Of a DNA stretch of 64,000 nucleotides, positions 11,082-21,649 are shown one piece after another. The stretch is from Lutjanus erythropterus. Its lineage: Eukaryota > Chordata > Actinopteri > Lutjaniformes > Lutjanidae. The notes beneath the pieces are model-generated. The model was not told the origin of the DNA. It ran no database searches and was given only the letters and a program-made list of their open reading frames with translations. The position numbers and the translations under genes were made by a program. How positions within the stretch are numbered: position 1 is the stretch's first letter; each line of letters begins with the position of its first letter. The DNA is taken from positions 24,023,312-24,087,311 of the forward strand of contig CM034591.1 of assembly GCA_020091685.1 (NCBI GenBank), read 5' to 3'.

Positions 11082-11432
11082 ACTTTCATTTTTCCACTTA
11101 AGCCTTGCCTTTTTCATGGACATGCGTGTGACGGTGCTCTTTCTTCCTTCAGGACCTGTAAAGCTCAGGTCTCGGGGTATCCACATTACTTCCTCTCCGG
11201 TTCGTTCTCTGCTCTGACCTCCCTGCATACCAGAGAGGTCTCCAACCCAGGCTGTGCTCTGTACTCGCTGCTCTTGGCCTTGGGCTCTGCTTGGCCTCCA
11301 TGCTCCACTGGCTCCCTAAACCCTGGTGAGGCTCCAAAAGGCCAAACACTGTACTTGTTGTGGATGCCCCACCACCCACCAGTGTCTCTGGTGCTGCAAT
11401 GGAGGGGGAAGAGGGGTGGGGGGCTTGTCTGA
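11082..11432 (+). other. open frame with exon-like boundaries, unproven
   Basis: A 116-codon stop-free frame with no in-frame start at its head. Inside it, a polypyrimidine stretch ending TTTCTTCCTTCAG (AG at 11,151-11,152) precedes a 173-base segment that ends at CCCTG|GTGAGG (GT at 11,326). The segment reads without stop (TCKAQVSGYPHYFLSG...), so it could be an internal exon. Against this, I recognise no domain, the minus strand also holds a 102-codon frame here, and the local GC is high, which makes long chance frames common. I consider non-coding more likely. Confidence 0.2.
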
Positions 11433-11454
11433 TTGCCAGCAGCAGCTCAAATGA

Positions 11455-11940
11455 CAAAGAGAGAGCAGCTCAGCCTGGATCAGACGCGTGTATTATTGTT
11501 GTTGTTGCTAAGTGCTCCTGACTAATTATTCCTCCCTCATTTGCAAACGGGGCTGCTGCTCATTTACATATCAATGGGGGCGAGCGGAGGGTATGATGTC
11601 AAGGAGTGCGGGTTAAGCGTGTGGCTAAGCTCGGGGAGCACAGAGGCCATCATGCCTACAATAAACAGAACCCCCCCCCCCCCTCCCGTGCCTCCAGAAC
11701 CCACATCACTACCATGACACCCCCGCTGTGTTAGTCTAATAAACAGACGAAACAGAATGGAAGATACGCTGTTGTTTGGGTGAGGGGGGGTGGGGGTGGG
11801 GGGGGCTGACATAGCGAAGAGCTCTCTGTCAAATCAGCGGGTTGCCCCTGGATTAGTTCAGTTGTAACACAACCCTGCGCTCCATGGAGATCATTTAGGC
11901 AATTATCAAGAACAAGGCCGGCTGCAGTGTTGAACAGCTC
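11455..11940. promoter_or_regulatory. candidate conserved non-coding island
   Basis: Repeat-poor block with CTGACTAATTATTCCTCCC, CATTTGCAAACGGGG, CATTTACATATCAATGG (octamer/POU-like), GGCAATTATCAAGAACAAGG and AACAAGGCC (SOX-like). It is broken by a 13-base C run (11,671-11,683) and a G-rich tract. A second 13-base C run follows at 12,002-12,014. The motif-rich AT cores in GC-richer DNA look like an enhancer cluster, by inference only. Confidence 0.3.
11778..11807 (+). repeat. G-run tract, possible G-quadruplex
   Basis: G runs of 3, 8, 5 and 8 are separated by one or two bases (GGGTGAGGGG, GGTGGGGGTGGGG). This meets the quadruplex pattern on the plus strand. Confidence 0.65.
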
Positions 11941-13309
11941 ACTTCAAAGGCCTACACCAGATGAACAGTTACAGCACACTGGTCAATTTCCATACAAGAC
12001 ACCCCCCCCCCCCCTTCCTCCCCTTCCCTCTCCTCGCCGCTCTCCTTCACTCACTCCTCCTCTGCTTATGCCTGCAGGCATTTTGACTGTGCTAATGAAC
12101 ATAACACCCCCTTCCCACCCCAAATACACACTCTTAGACTACTATATGATGAGAAGTTCATGGTGCGCTCTCTCCACTGTCCCCTCTGAAACACAAAGAG
12201 AAGAAGGCCCCAGTGAAGGACGACCAAACACTCAGTCTTATATCTGCCTCTGTCAACTGTGAGAAACTGGAGAGATTTGAGATTTTCAGCGTGCAGAATA
12301 TTCCTCTGCAATTTGTAAAACTGATGGGGTGCTGGGATGGGAAAAATGCATCACTTTTTAAGTTTAGTATCCTTTCAGATGTTGATGGTAAAGATTGAGG
12401 CTCCAGACAGTGTCTGAATCACGAGAAAAATAGCTGCAAATTGTTGGCACAGATGCGCATTTTAAATAAAGATAATGGCTTAAAGTTTTTATTTTCCCTG
12501 TCAGTGCAATGTTTTTATTTCTCACTGGTGGCACCCTGGTGAGTGTGTCACTGCAAGATCAACTTCAGTAAGTTGTTGAAATAAACTGCTTGACATAAAC
12601 TAAACAAAAGGACTCCTGAAGTATAAAAGACTCAAATACATATTCAGCAGTAACCAGAACCAATTTAAAATATGTATTACTATTGTAACTGTGGATATGA
12701 AGTTCACATATCAATTAAATTTGATAGGCTTGTACTTATTTAGATTTTTGGGATCACTGTCTCAATGTAACAAGCATGTCTTATTAGTCATACAGGGATA
12801 CATTATTTTATGAGGTTACAATGTTCATATTTTAAAACAAATATTCAGTGTGCCTGTCTGTGATTCATTAAATCATACAGATATGCTCCTCTACACTTGT
12901 CTGACAATTTCATGTGACTATAATTAAGGCTAAGATGTCTCAGTGAGCAATGTGACACCAAAAATGTGTTATTAAACACACCAACATTGCCAGTTTTCTC
13001 TGTGTATCTGTATTTCTCTATGCCAAGAACACACAGGGAAGGTCTAATGAAAATGTTAATTCTCAATGGAGTTTTTCTTTACTATGTCTGCTCATTCAGA
13101 GCCACTTCAGAACAAATCTACACCCCAAATACCAAATCCACAATCACACACACTCATACACGCGCCCAACGAGCTCTGCGGAACTGGACTTTTTAATCAG
13201 ACTGGGTCATGTTTTATTGTAAAGATCCAAGACAAATATACAAGCAACCAGATCCTCCACTCAGGATAGAGTTTCTAATCATGCACTATAAATTATTCAG
13301 AAAAATCTT
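11941..13309. other. non-coding, no gene seen
   Basis: A pyrimidine-rich C/T stretch (12,001-12,065) gives the 111-codon Pro/Ser-rich frame that crosses it. From 12,470 onward the sequence is AT-rich with no element recognised. Confidence 0.45.
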
Positions 13310-13620
13310 CCCTCCCCAAATGTTTATTGATGCAGGACGGACAGTGTCAGACATGGTGACATGGATATGGATGCTGCCATCAAAGTTCGGAAGGAGCCAC
13401 AGGGTTGAGGCGGGGGGTTGGCCCAGGTCAGAAAGCCAAGGATAGATACCCAACGCGTCAGATGAGAGCAAGAAGCTCAGCCGCGGAGATAATCGATTGA
13501 CTTTGAGGATGCAGAGGAGCAGAGACATAAGAGCCGACAACAGAATGAGACAGAGAAATTAAATGTAGTAAATGCGGAAGATAAAACAACGGCACAAGAA
13601 GTCGATCGACAGAGTTACAG
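13310..13620. promoter_or_regulatory. candidate conserved non-coding island
   Basis: Moderate-GC, repeat-free block. It includes TGTTTATTGATGCAGG, AGATAATCGATTGAC and GAGCAAGAAGCTCAGCC. Overlapping frames on both strands (78 and 84 codons) have no recognised domain. Confidence 0.22.
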
Positions 13621-14009
13621 GAAAAAAATCAGATGATGGCAGATGTTATGCTACTAGAGGTCTCCTTTTATCCAGTGCAGTAAATGTATGACAGACTGTA
13701 CCATTACATTATAGTTTTTTCAATCGCTTACAAGCATCCGTCAATACTGAAGCCACTTTTTCAAAGTTCTTCATATAGTCTACAGTACCTGCCCAAATCT
13801 CAACTAAACAGTTAATCTTGCCTCCACAACGTGCTCAAAATCATTACAACACTTCATACATCTCTCAAAATATGCATGTTTGACCAAAGAACTGGAGACA
13901 AATCTCAGTCAGTGGGCATACAGTAACCAGTGGATGAACAGGAGCACCCTAGTGATGAAAATACCAGTTCTTTTAAGCAACCCGGTTTGTTTTGTCATTT
14001 TTAATTTAT
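13621..14009. other. non-coding, possible old repeat
   Basis: AT-rich sequence. CAATCGCTTACAAGCATCCG and the following CTTTTTCAAAGTTCTTCAT have a transposon-end feel, but I cannot define ends. Confidence 0.3.
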
Positions 14010-14290
14010 TACATAGTTTAAAGAATATTTTAGATCCAAGATTAAACTGAGAGGAGGGCGGAGCTGAGAGAAAAAGGTGCAATTACGAATCCATCTGCTT
14101 CAGCACCACGAACAGCACAAAGGATTTATCAATACACAGTTAGATTACTGATATTTCAGAGCCATGGTCAGGGCCATAGACTCTAACTGTCATGAACCTC
14201 AGTCAGATCAAGGACTCAAGCACATTAGAGTAAAACCAAACAGCTCCTCTGCCTCGGCACTCTGTTACTAGATGATGGAGAGGATTACTA
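14010..14290 (+). repeat. interspersed repeat X, uninterrupted copy
   Basis: GGCGGAGCTGAGAGAAAAAG, TTCAGCACCACGAACAGCAC, GGATTTATCAATACACAGTT, TACTGATATTTCAGAGCCAT and CATGAACCTCAGTCAGA recur in order at 22,770-22,860 and 23,392-23,560. In that second copy a 531-base element separates the two halves, at the CAATACACA seen intact here (14,130-14,138). The class of repeat X is unknown to me. Confidence 0.75.
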
Positions 14291-14531
14291 AGGAGGACGC
14301 AGGATGGCAAACTAATTCCTGAAATTACATGGAAGCAATAATTATTACCAAAAAACCCATCCATTACAGTAACAGCATATATATAGTATATAATATCGTC
14401 CCCTTTTGTCTGTTTGGTAGTGAGACTAAAAACAGGACACCTGAGTAGGCTTTCATCTGAAACAGCAATCAGTGGTGTTTGGAATGATTATTATTTCATT
14501 TTATTATAAATGTTTTGCTAAGACTTTCTAA

Positions 14532-14814
14532 TAGGGCTGAACAAATTCATCATTATTCTTATTTTGATTGAAAAACATGTTAAAGTGCCTATGCTGTGAT
14601 TTTTTTTGCAGGAATCTGTGCCAAATGAAGATATTTATTTAAGTCTATAGAATCTAATTGATAGGACAGGAAATCCCTGCCTCACAACATTCATTCATGA
14701 AAAAGATGTTTGACACACATTTTGCCCTTAACAAATGTTGCAACTCCTGCGATTTGAAAACTGCTGAAAGCCATATTGCGATTTCAATAAAATATGTAAA
14801 TATGGTTGCTGCAG
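14532..14814 (+). mobile_element. hAT-like MITE (TAGGGCTGAACAAAT end)
   Basis: The left end TAGGGCTGAACAAATTC is followed by TATGCTGTGATTTTTTTTGC, GATAGGACAGGAAATCCCTG and CTCCTGCGATTTGAAAACTG. The right end CATATTGCGATTTCAATAAA...GGTTGCTGCAG is a degraded inverted copy. The TGCGATTT-type words and the end sequence fit a common teleost hAT-like family. No clear 8-bp target duplication remains. Confidence 0.6.
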
Positions 14815-15592
14815 AAATGCATGAAATCTAGCAATCTGTTTTGAATGTGCTTTTAAGAATTTCAGAGGCAGTGTGTTAGCATTTGAGAAATGTGCTGCAA
14901 ATCTATAGTGTTTTGCAGATGGTGGAATATGACTCAGAAAACAGGTCATGGATTTTGGAAAATGTGGTCACTGTCTGCATTTTGTGCGACAGCAATGAAA
15001 ATTGATCCACAGTTTGGTCCACTGACTTCTGTTTTGCTGACTGTGTGAAGAGTTTTGACAATATAATTTCAGTTGGGACTAATGCATGTTAGCAATTGAA
15101 AAAAGCTGGAAGGCAGCAAACATTTATTAACACTAACATGGACACGAGACAAACAATGCTTAAGGAGATGCTCATATTCACAGAAAGTTATTTTGTGAAT
15201 TTCAAGAGTAAACTCAATTCCCATACGCTTTTATTCTGACAAGTCATATCCACGAGAATATAACACTGGCCCTCTCAGCACTGATAACTTAAAATTATGT
15301 TTTCTTTAAATGTATTAAATTCACATAAGAAAATATAATACACCATCACAATCTCAGTTTCTCCCTCCATCCCTTTCTCCTCTCCTCTTCATATTTTCCC
15401 CATTAGATCAGAGTATGTGTCAGAGAAATTGTCTAATTTGTATTTGTTGGAGATGTAAACTTGTTTAAATCTTTAATAAAACAACAAGGATGAAATATCA
15501 GACATCAACTGCAGAGCATGACGGACAGCATTTTTATATCATGTCATTTCAAAGCCTGGGAGAACATCTGCTTGAGCGTGTGTGCGGCGCGA
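14815..15592. other. AT-rich non-coding stretch
   Basis: No element or gene is recognised. Confidence 0.45.
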
Positions 15593-15602
15593 GTGTGCGT
15601 GT

Positions 15603-15665
<63 letters not shown>

Positions 15666-15671
15666 CATGTG
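15593..15671. repeat. (GT)n microsatellite, about 26 pure units
   Basis: A pure GT array runs from about 15,609 to 15,661, with interrupted GT/GC units on both sides. It is the cause of Cys-Val repeat frames on this strand and Thr-His frames on the other. Confidence 0.98.
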
Positions 15672-16277
15672 TCTGCCCTTTAAGTTTGCAAATGGTTTCA
15701 TGGTGTTATTATTCTTATTTGAAATATTTACCTCCCCTTTCTGAATCTTCAGCACTGGCACTGGAGACCGCATTCATCCACCACAACCCCCTGGCAGCAA
15801 TTTCTCAAACATTTCACAAATGAGTTTCATATATCTTAACGGGTTATTGGCTTCATTTCTAAATGATGTTATATTTTGAATGGGAGCTGTTGTTGCACAA
15901 TGGCAGATCACTTAGCAGGAAAAGAGAGAAAAAAAAAAAGGTCAGCCCAGCTCGTGAATGAGATTGTTCTTTTTGTTTAAAAGTTATTATGCAAGTATCA
16001 TCACTGTGTATCTGTGAGTGGATGACTGGTTTAATAAGATGAAGATTCTCTCCCCAGTGGAAGCATATTGGAACAGTTTCAAAAAAATTACTGCAGCCAT
16101 TTTGTTTGCTTATAAGCTTGCTAAAGTACAACTTCCATCCCTCCTGGAGAAAAAAGTTGTGTCTGTATTGTCTGAGCACTAAAAGGTAAATATCAGGATA
16201 CAGGTCTGCTTCTTTGTCATGTACTGATTAGCATGAGTTCAGGTGATGGGATCCCTAATATGGTTACCTAAATACTG
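15672..16277. other. non-coding, no gene seen
   Basis: The minus strand holds a 106-codon frame (15,859-16,179) with no recognised domain, in AT-rich DNA. I regard it as chance. Confidence 0.4.
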
Positions 16278-16541
16278 GAGCTGCTACAATTAGTCAATTA
16301 ATCAATTAGCCAATGTATTGTGATAATCAACTGATCATGTCAAACATATCAAATATTTGCTGGTTACAGATTCTCAAATGAGAGGATTTGTTGCTTTTCA
16401 CTGACTGCTGGTTGGACCAAGAAAACAATGTAAAGAGGTCATTTTGAGCTCTGCAAAACTGTGATGAGCATTTGCTTCTTGATTAATTGTGAAAATAATC
16501 AACAGATTAATTGGTAATGAAAAGAATCCTTAGCTGCATCT
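16278..16541 (-). mobile_element. hAT-like MITE, family A, near-complete
   Basis: It opens GGAGCTGCTACAATTAGTCA and closes GAATCCTTAGCTGCATC, a degraded TIR pair. Between them lie TATTTGCTGGTTACAGATTC, CTGCTGGTTGGACCAAGAAA and GTGAAAATAATCAACAGATT, the reverse-orientation blocks of family A. Length is about 264 bases. The 8-bp flanks do not match clearly. Confidence 0.7.
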
Positions 16542-16620
16542 GTACTAAAGACATTCTATGAGGAAATACCAGTATGTATTCACATACAAACTAATAAAGC
16601 ACTTAGCAGTGAATGTCAAC

Positions 16621-17785
16621 CCTGTCTTCTAGAAATGACACATGTCACTGTATATTACTGTATATAGCTGTTTTCATAATTATGTTGTGGTAACAGTGTT
16701 ACTCCTACCAGGATTTTGTTCATAGAAAATGTTTTTTTGTAAAAATAAATTTATATGTTGCCCTGAATTTGCAGTGACATGGTTGGAGTGGATAGCAGGC
16801 TTGCAAAGTAAAGGACTAACACAACAGTCCAGGGGCCATGTCTGCAACAAAAACACTGTAGTTAAGGTCAGAAAATATTATGATTTTTGGATAGATTTAG
16901 GCAACAAAAGCATTTTGATCAGAAGCTGATTTAGTAAAGCAGCAAACACAGGCACGGGGCCCTTGTTTCCTCCCTTTTTCAATCCCTGAATACATAAAGT
17001 CATAAAAAATAAACTTTTATTTATGATTAAGTGTAGAGGATAAATGAAGGAATCTCAAAACCTGAGAAAAGAGGCTGTTCTGAGGTCTGATGGTACAGCA
17101 GCAGATACTTCTGTATCTCTTGCCAAACAGCAGCAGGGTGTGCAGGCTATGGCTGAGTGGGTAATATCTTTTAGGATTCTGTCACTTCCTCCTTTTTTCA
17201 GCACCACCAAGCTGTTACATGAGCGATACATGAGTTGGCTACTGTCTTCCTAAATCATTTCCTCAAATGCACCATAATATCATGGAGTAGCGGGACTGTA
17301 GCGGGAGGCCCTGAGACATCCATGACAGACATAATTATCAAAAAGTTGAAAACCTATAAGTTTTAAGTTTTATAAGTTTATGAGGCGTTTTATGGAGCCC
17401 TTGCAGTTTGGGACCTAAAGCAATTGCTGACCTTTGCCTACTGGTAAGTCCCCATCTGACTTTGGTTAAAGTTAGATAAAGGTAAAGATCGCCTTCTTTG
17501 GCATTGTTGCCAAAACAATCTCATCTCCCAAGTCACTGCTAACTTTTGAATAATACTGTAGTCACTGTGACCAGATGGTGTATTGCAAGATTGCCTATTG
17601 TGGAGGCAAAAAATGAAATGTGGTGTCAGTGAACTGTGCAGAATCAACATTTTTATGACTTGCCAGGTAAAGTTATGAATAACATTTCCTCATTATCTTA
17701 ATAGCAAAAAAAAAAAAAAAGTTTTCCACAAAACATATATGCTGTTGCAAATGGGTTGTATGTACATGTAGGAGCCAGGAGCCGT
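16621..17785 (+). mobile_element. TIR element, family M, long copy
   Basis: The left end CCTGTCTTCTAGAAATGACA matches both ends of the 22,861-23,391 copy. The following blocks run parallel to that copy: TATATAGCTGTTTTCATAAT, CAGGATTTTGTTCATAGAAA, ATAAATTTATATG, and after a gap GTATTGCAAGATTGCCTATT (17,580-17,599). The right end near ATGTACATGTAGGAGCCAGG is a weak match to TTTCTAGGAGACAAGGCT. About 500 extra bases (16,930-17,440) include AGCAGCAGGGTGTGCAGGCT and the following ATGGCTGAGTGGGT, resembling another fish repeat. This copy is either less deleted or carries its own insertion. Confidence 0.5.
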
Positions 17786-18683
17786 GAGTGTAATACCTCT
17801 TCTAAGTGTGACAGAGAGATGGATCAACAGCTAGACAGGCAGGTGACCCTCATGTTGCAGCTTTATGATGCGAGTGTCTCAGCTGAATCCATGTCAGTAC
17901 TTCAGTGTATTTTTGTGCACATTTGTGTATTTGTGCACGTGAATGTGTGTGGGTGGGTGGGGGATTGGGAGGACGTCAGGTCTGCTCAGCTTTCCTCTCT
18001 CCCTCTCTGCCTCTGTTGGGCTTTGATTTGAGCAATGTAGGAGCAACGCTACAGCGTGACACCCCTAAGAAAAGACAGGTCCGTTGCCAAGAAATACTGA
18101 CTGAACACTGACTGAGTGTTTAATATGGCAGAGGAGGTGACGGTTGAGCAACCATAGGCAGAAAGAAATAGGAGCTGCATTGTACTCCACAACAGCTGCA
18201 CATGCAACTGGAAACTAGGAAAAGCAAAATAACACCAAATCTCTGGGAAAGATTTTGAATGTGCTATTTTTTTTACATGTGTTTCTGCAATGTTTTAGTC
18301 ATAGTTATATGATTCATTCAGTCCTCCTCGTATGAGACAGGCAGGGAGCAAAGTTCTATCAAAACCCAAATCTTTACATCAAACACATCCGGTTCCCCCT
18401 GACTTGCATCAACTATGAAACAGCGCTGAAATAATGATCATGTCTCAAACCCACTTCATAGAATAAGGATTTAAAGTTTAGCTATAGAAATCTACTCAAA
18501 GTTCTACTGACACAATACATAGAATATTCAGGAGAACTAGATCAACCTATGTTTTTGTACATTATTGTTATTCATTTGTGCTTTCACATTCACATACCAC
18601 TTTCCTCTTCTCCAAGACCCTCACTGGGTTTTGGTAGACTAGAACATTGGAGGAAAATGCAATCTGATCCTCTCCTTAATTTA
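17786..18683. other. non-coding, no gene seen
   Basis: Contains a short GTGTGGGTGGGTGGGGG run at 17,946-17,966. The 91-codon frame across it (17,756-18,031) matches nothing I know. Confidence 0.45.
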
Positions 18684-18783
18684 GAGTACCAAACTCTAAA
18701 AACAATCAAACACAAGTAAAAATCCTACATTCAAAATCTTACTTAAGCACAGAAGTATTTACAAAAAAAAAAAATACTTAAAG

Positions 18784-18964
18784 CAGTGGTTCTCAAGTTT
18801 TCCAAGTTGCAACCCCCCAGAAAAACCAGGTCAGTGTGAGCTATTTCCTGGATCTCATTTCATGTTGCTTGCCATAATATGCTATTTTACTTTCTTCCCC
18901 ACAATCATCTGGCAACTTCTGGAAATTGTCTTGGGGGTCACGACCCCAAGTTGGAGAACCACTG
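18784..18964 (+). mobile_element. hAT MITE with perfect 8-bp target duplication
   Basis: Inverted ends CAGTGGTTCTCAAGTTTTCC and, read in reverse, CAGTGGTTCTCCAACTTGGG bound a 181-base element with an interior CAACCCCCCAGAAAAACC...TTGGGGGTCACGACCCC. ACTTAAAG flanks it on both sides (18,776-18,783 and 18,965-18,972), the 8-bp duplication typical of hAT transposons. No coding remains. It sits inside repeat C, so it is the younger of the two. Confidence 0.92.
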
Positions 18965-19016
18965 ACTTAAAGAGTCAAAAGTCAAAGTACTCTTTATGCA
19001 GAATGGCCCATGTGTG

Positions 19017-19085
19017 TTACATTATTGTTATTATTATTATTATTATTATTAATAGTAGTACTAGTAGTAGTAGTAGTAGTAGTAT
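19017..19085. repeat. compound trinucleotide array (ATT)n-(AGT)n
   Basis: TTATTATTATT units run straight into TAGTAGTAGTAG units after a short AATAGTAGTACTAG joint. The array lies inside repeat C. Confidence 0.95.
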
Positions 19086-19373
19086 ATAACCATTGTTCTT
19101 GAAGAATAACTTGTAAGCAGCATTCAATGCTACAGCTGGTTGATATGGAGCTCATTTTAACAGCTTTATATACTGTTGGGTAGACAAATCTACAAAACTG
19201 CATTATATTTCATAAATTATTTGTGTTTTGTATAAAATGGCAGAATAATAAAGCTGTCAAAATATAAATGCAGGTAAATGTACAATATTTCCGATTAAAA
19301 TGTAATAATGTAGAAGAAGAAGAAGAAGTTGTACTTAACAGAATTTGAGCAATTGTACTGAGTGATTTCTTCC

Positions 19374-19751
19374 TATGAAGAATGATATAAACAAATGTAT
19401 GCAAATATGTAAATTAGAGCTGGGGAGTAATTTATGAAAATTTTACTGAGATTTATACTTGTAGTATAAATGTAGTATTGAGATATTTCTGACGATGCGC
19501 TTAGTTCAATTCATAAAAGACAGTGAACATAAAAAGCCTTGGTTACGCAAGAAGCCTATTTGTAATTTACACACCTGATTTCCTCTTATATAAAGGAGAA
19601 CAAATTAGGGTTTTGTCAGGAATAGCCATGGGCCAAAAGAGACAAATAACTACTTATATGTGGCTTTCTGTGTAAGTCATAACATAGAAATGAAGATAAA
19701 AATGAATCATAAGTCCATTTTATAAATAAGGCCCCATATCATCATCTTAAC
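19374..19751. other. non-coding, no gene seen
   Basis: AT-rich. Nothing is recognised. Confidence 0.45.
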
Positions 19752-20045
19752 TAGGGGTGCAATTAGATCAATCAGTCATCATATATTTTGTGATTAATGA
19801 ATTAGCTGTTCCTATAAAAAAAAAAAAAAAAAAAAGGAAATCAAAAGAAGAAAGAAAATCAAATGTCCTCAAATTATGCAGAGCTTAAGAAAACAGAAAA
19901 TATTCATATTTGAGAAGCTGAAATCAGAGTATATCAATATTTTTCCTTTAAAAGATGGCCAAAAACGATTTATCAGTTATCAGAATAGTTGGCAAATGAT
20001 TTAACAGCTAACTAATCGATTAATCAAGTAATTATTGCAGCTCTA
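19752..20045 (+). mobile_element. hAT-like MITE, family A, complete-looking
   Basis: The left TIR TAGGGGTGCAATTAG and right TIR ...TTATTGCAGCTCTA bound about 294 bases. Interior blocks are AAATGTCCTCAAATTATGCA, AAGAAAACAGAAAATATTCA and CAGAATAGTTGGCAAATGAT, with a 20-base A run at 19,816-19,835. Flanks ATCTTAAC (left) and ATCTCATC (right) agree at six of eight positions, a plausible decayed hAT duplication. Confidence 0.78.
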
Positions 20046-20089
20046 ATCTCATCTCATCACTAACTGTATTTATCGTTTAGCCTCTAAAC

Positions 20090-20440
20090 TCTAATATGCG
20101 GACTTGCTGTTCTGTTGCTTTATCAGTCAGAGGCACAACATCAGCAGATGGGGGAGTTAAAGCATGACATTCCTGCGTGCTGCCTCGTCCTTTAAAGAGA
20201 TCAGAGCTGGCACCTCTCTCTACAGACCAGGCCCAGGTCAATCATGCAGTCTGCGCAACAGAGACTGCCTCCATCCCCACAGGAGCACTCTGACCCTCTC
20301 ATCTAAATATTGCATGAATTACATGTGCTGGGTTTCCTGTACCGAGTTAACCACCGCTGATAAAGACAGATGTTCCTCTCCTGCACAGGGACCTGCTAAA
20401 TATAGCTCCTCCAGATGGCCATAATCTTTACTCGCCGTAT
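20090..20440. promoter_or_regulatory. candidate conserved non-coding island
   Basis: Repeat-free, GC-richer. It contains CTCATCTAAATATTGCATGA, CTGATAAAGACAGATG and GCTAAATATAGCTCCTCCAG (MEF2-like core). An 86-codon frame (20,164-20,424) covers it, but splice context is lacking and no domain is recognised. Confidence 0.28.
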
Positions 20441-20579
20441 ATGTCAGTGAGTCCATAGATGGGAAGCTCCCTCAACAGGAGGCCTCATGGTGATTCAGGT
20501 TAATACAGTCTGGAGACTAATGTAACACAGGCTAGTATGATAAAGCATGTAATATTATGTGTTTGACTGCGGGAGCATT

Positions 20580-21200
20580 CAACAGCTCAGCGGACTTTAG
20601 TCCATGTGGTGTGCCATGACACTGGGAGTTGATGTAAAACAATAACCATGCTCTTTTTCCCATCTCTTCTGTCACTCCCTTCTAAATATACGGCTCAATA
20701 AAGATGAAATGCAGCATCAAACGCCCAAAATATTGTCGTGTAATAAAGACTCTGGCATCACCTCAAGTTGGAGTCAGCTTGCAGGCTACGATAGAGGACT
20801 CACTCACTCTCTTGTACAGTATCTCCCAGGCTTACGGCGGGTTGAGAGACAACAATTATCAGCCACTATAAGTCTTGTGGAAATAGTGTCAGAGTGTTTT
20901 ATAAATACTGACATGTAGGTATCAACAAAGTCCATACGATCAAAACGCATTAGATTTATTGCCTGGAAGCAAGCACCACATAATGAAGTTTAATCCCCCT
21001 GATCTGTATCAGTAATTGTGGTGCGTTGCTTCTAATTATGGCGGCAGCATTGATAATCCTGTTAATACCAATCAGATAGGCAGTGGAATCGGAGTTAGGG
21101 GGGGCAAGCAAGAGAAGGACAGCGAGGAGGAGGAGAGGAGGGAGAATGCAATCGTTTTAAACTGCAATGGGAGTTTGATCAGAGGAAGAACAGACTTACA
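20580..21200. promoter_or_regulatory. candidate conserved non-coding island, motif-rich
   Basis: Over 600 bases without recognisable repeats. AT-core words lie in moderate-GC DNA: CAATAAAGATGAAATGC, GTAATAAAGACTC, AACAATTATCAGCC, TTATAAATACTG, AGATTTATTGCC, CAGTAATTGTGG, TCTAATTATGGCGG and AGCATTGATAATCC. This density of homeodomain and GATA-like cores is what developmental enhancers show. I rate it the best regulatory candidate by eye, still without alignment support. Confidence 0.35.
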
Positions 21201-21365
21201 GGGAAAGTAGCACACAGAAAAGTACCAAATCATTCAAATGCAGGGAACAGTAATGACCATAATTACTACTTTGAAGACCTTTTTTAAGCAACTTTAAGAC
21301 ACTGTAAGTGAGTATGAGCTGCTTCTATTGTGTGTTACGTTGGGTACGATGGCAATGTCTGTGTC

Positions 21366-21647
21366 TGTCAGTCGGGTTGGATGGATTACAGACATTCATG
21401 ATCGCCAGAGGATGAGTCCTGCTGATCATTCATGGTGATCCTATGAATTTTACTCTAATGTCACCATGAGGTTGACATTTATGGATGTTTCTGACATTAG
21501 AACTATTGGATGGACTTCAATTAAATTTGGTACAGACATGCATGTTCCCCTCAGGATTTTTAATAACTTTGGTAATTCCTTGATTTTTATATATATTTTA
21601 GTGCCACCATCAGATCACAGTTTTAATTAGTAATTTATGTCCAGTTG
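21366..21647 (+). repeat. interspersed repeat D, left part
   Basis: GATCGCCAGAGGATGAGTCC, TGTCACCATGAGGTTGACAT, CTATTGGATGGACTTCAATT and ATTTGGTACAGACATGCATG are the ordered words of a very common teleost repeat. The sequence breaks off at 21,647, where a hAT element begins. The next expected segment (ATGACCAAACACCTGC) resumes at 23,628. Confidence 0.65.
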
Positions 21648-21649
21648 GT

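Larger units (their letters stand above)
18684..19373 (+). repeat. interspersed repeat C (AAGTACTT/ACTTAAG-rich)
   Basis: Words AAGTAAAAATCCTACATTCA, AATCTTACTTAAGCACAGAA, AGTCAAAGTACTCTTTATGC, CAGAATGGCCCATGTGTG, TTTATATACTGTTGGGTAG and GAAGTTGTACTTAACAG follow the order of a well-known teleost repeat. The reverse-oriented copy at 25,562-26,100 shares them (for example GGGCCACTCTGCATTATCAG). It is interrupted by a 181-base hAT MITE and contains an expanded trinucleotide tract. Confidence 0.7.

Noticed and set aside
11927-12262. 111-codon Pro/Ser-rich plus frame
   Set aside because: It runs through a C/T-rich tract with a 13-base C run, so it is compositional.
15490-15823. Long Cys-Val and Thr-His repeat frames over TG/CA arrays (also at 29.4, 37.9, 40.3, 44.6, 52.8 and 53.0 kb)
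   Set aside because: They are translations of dinucleotide microsatellites, not proteins.
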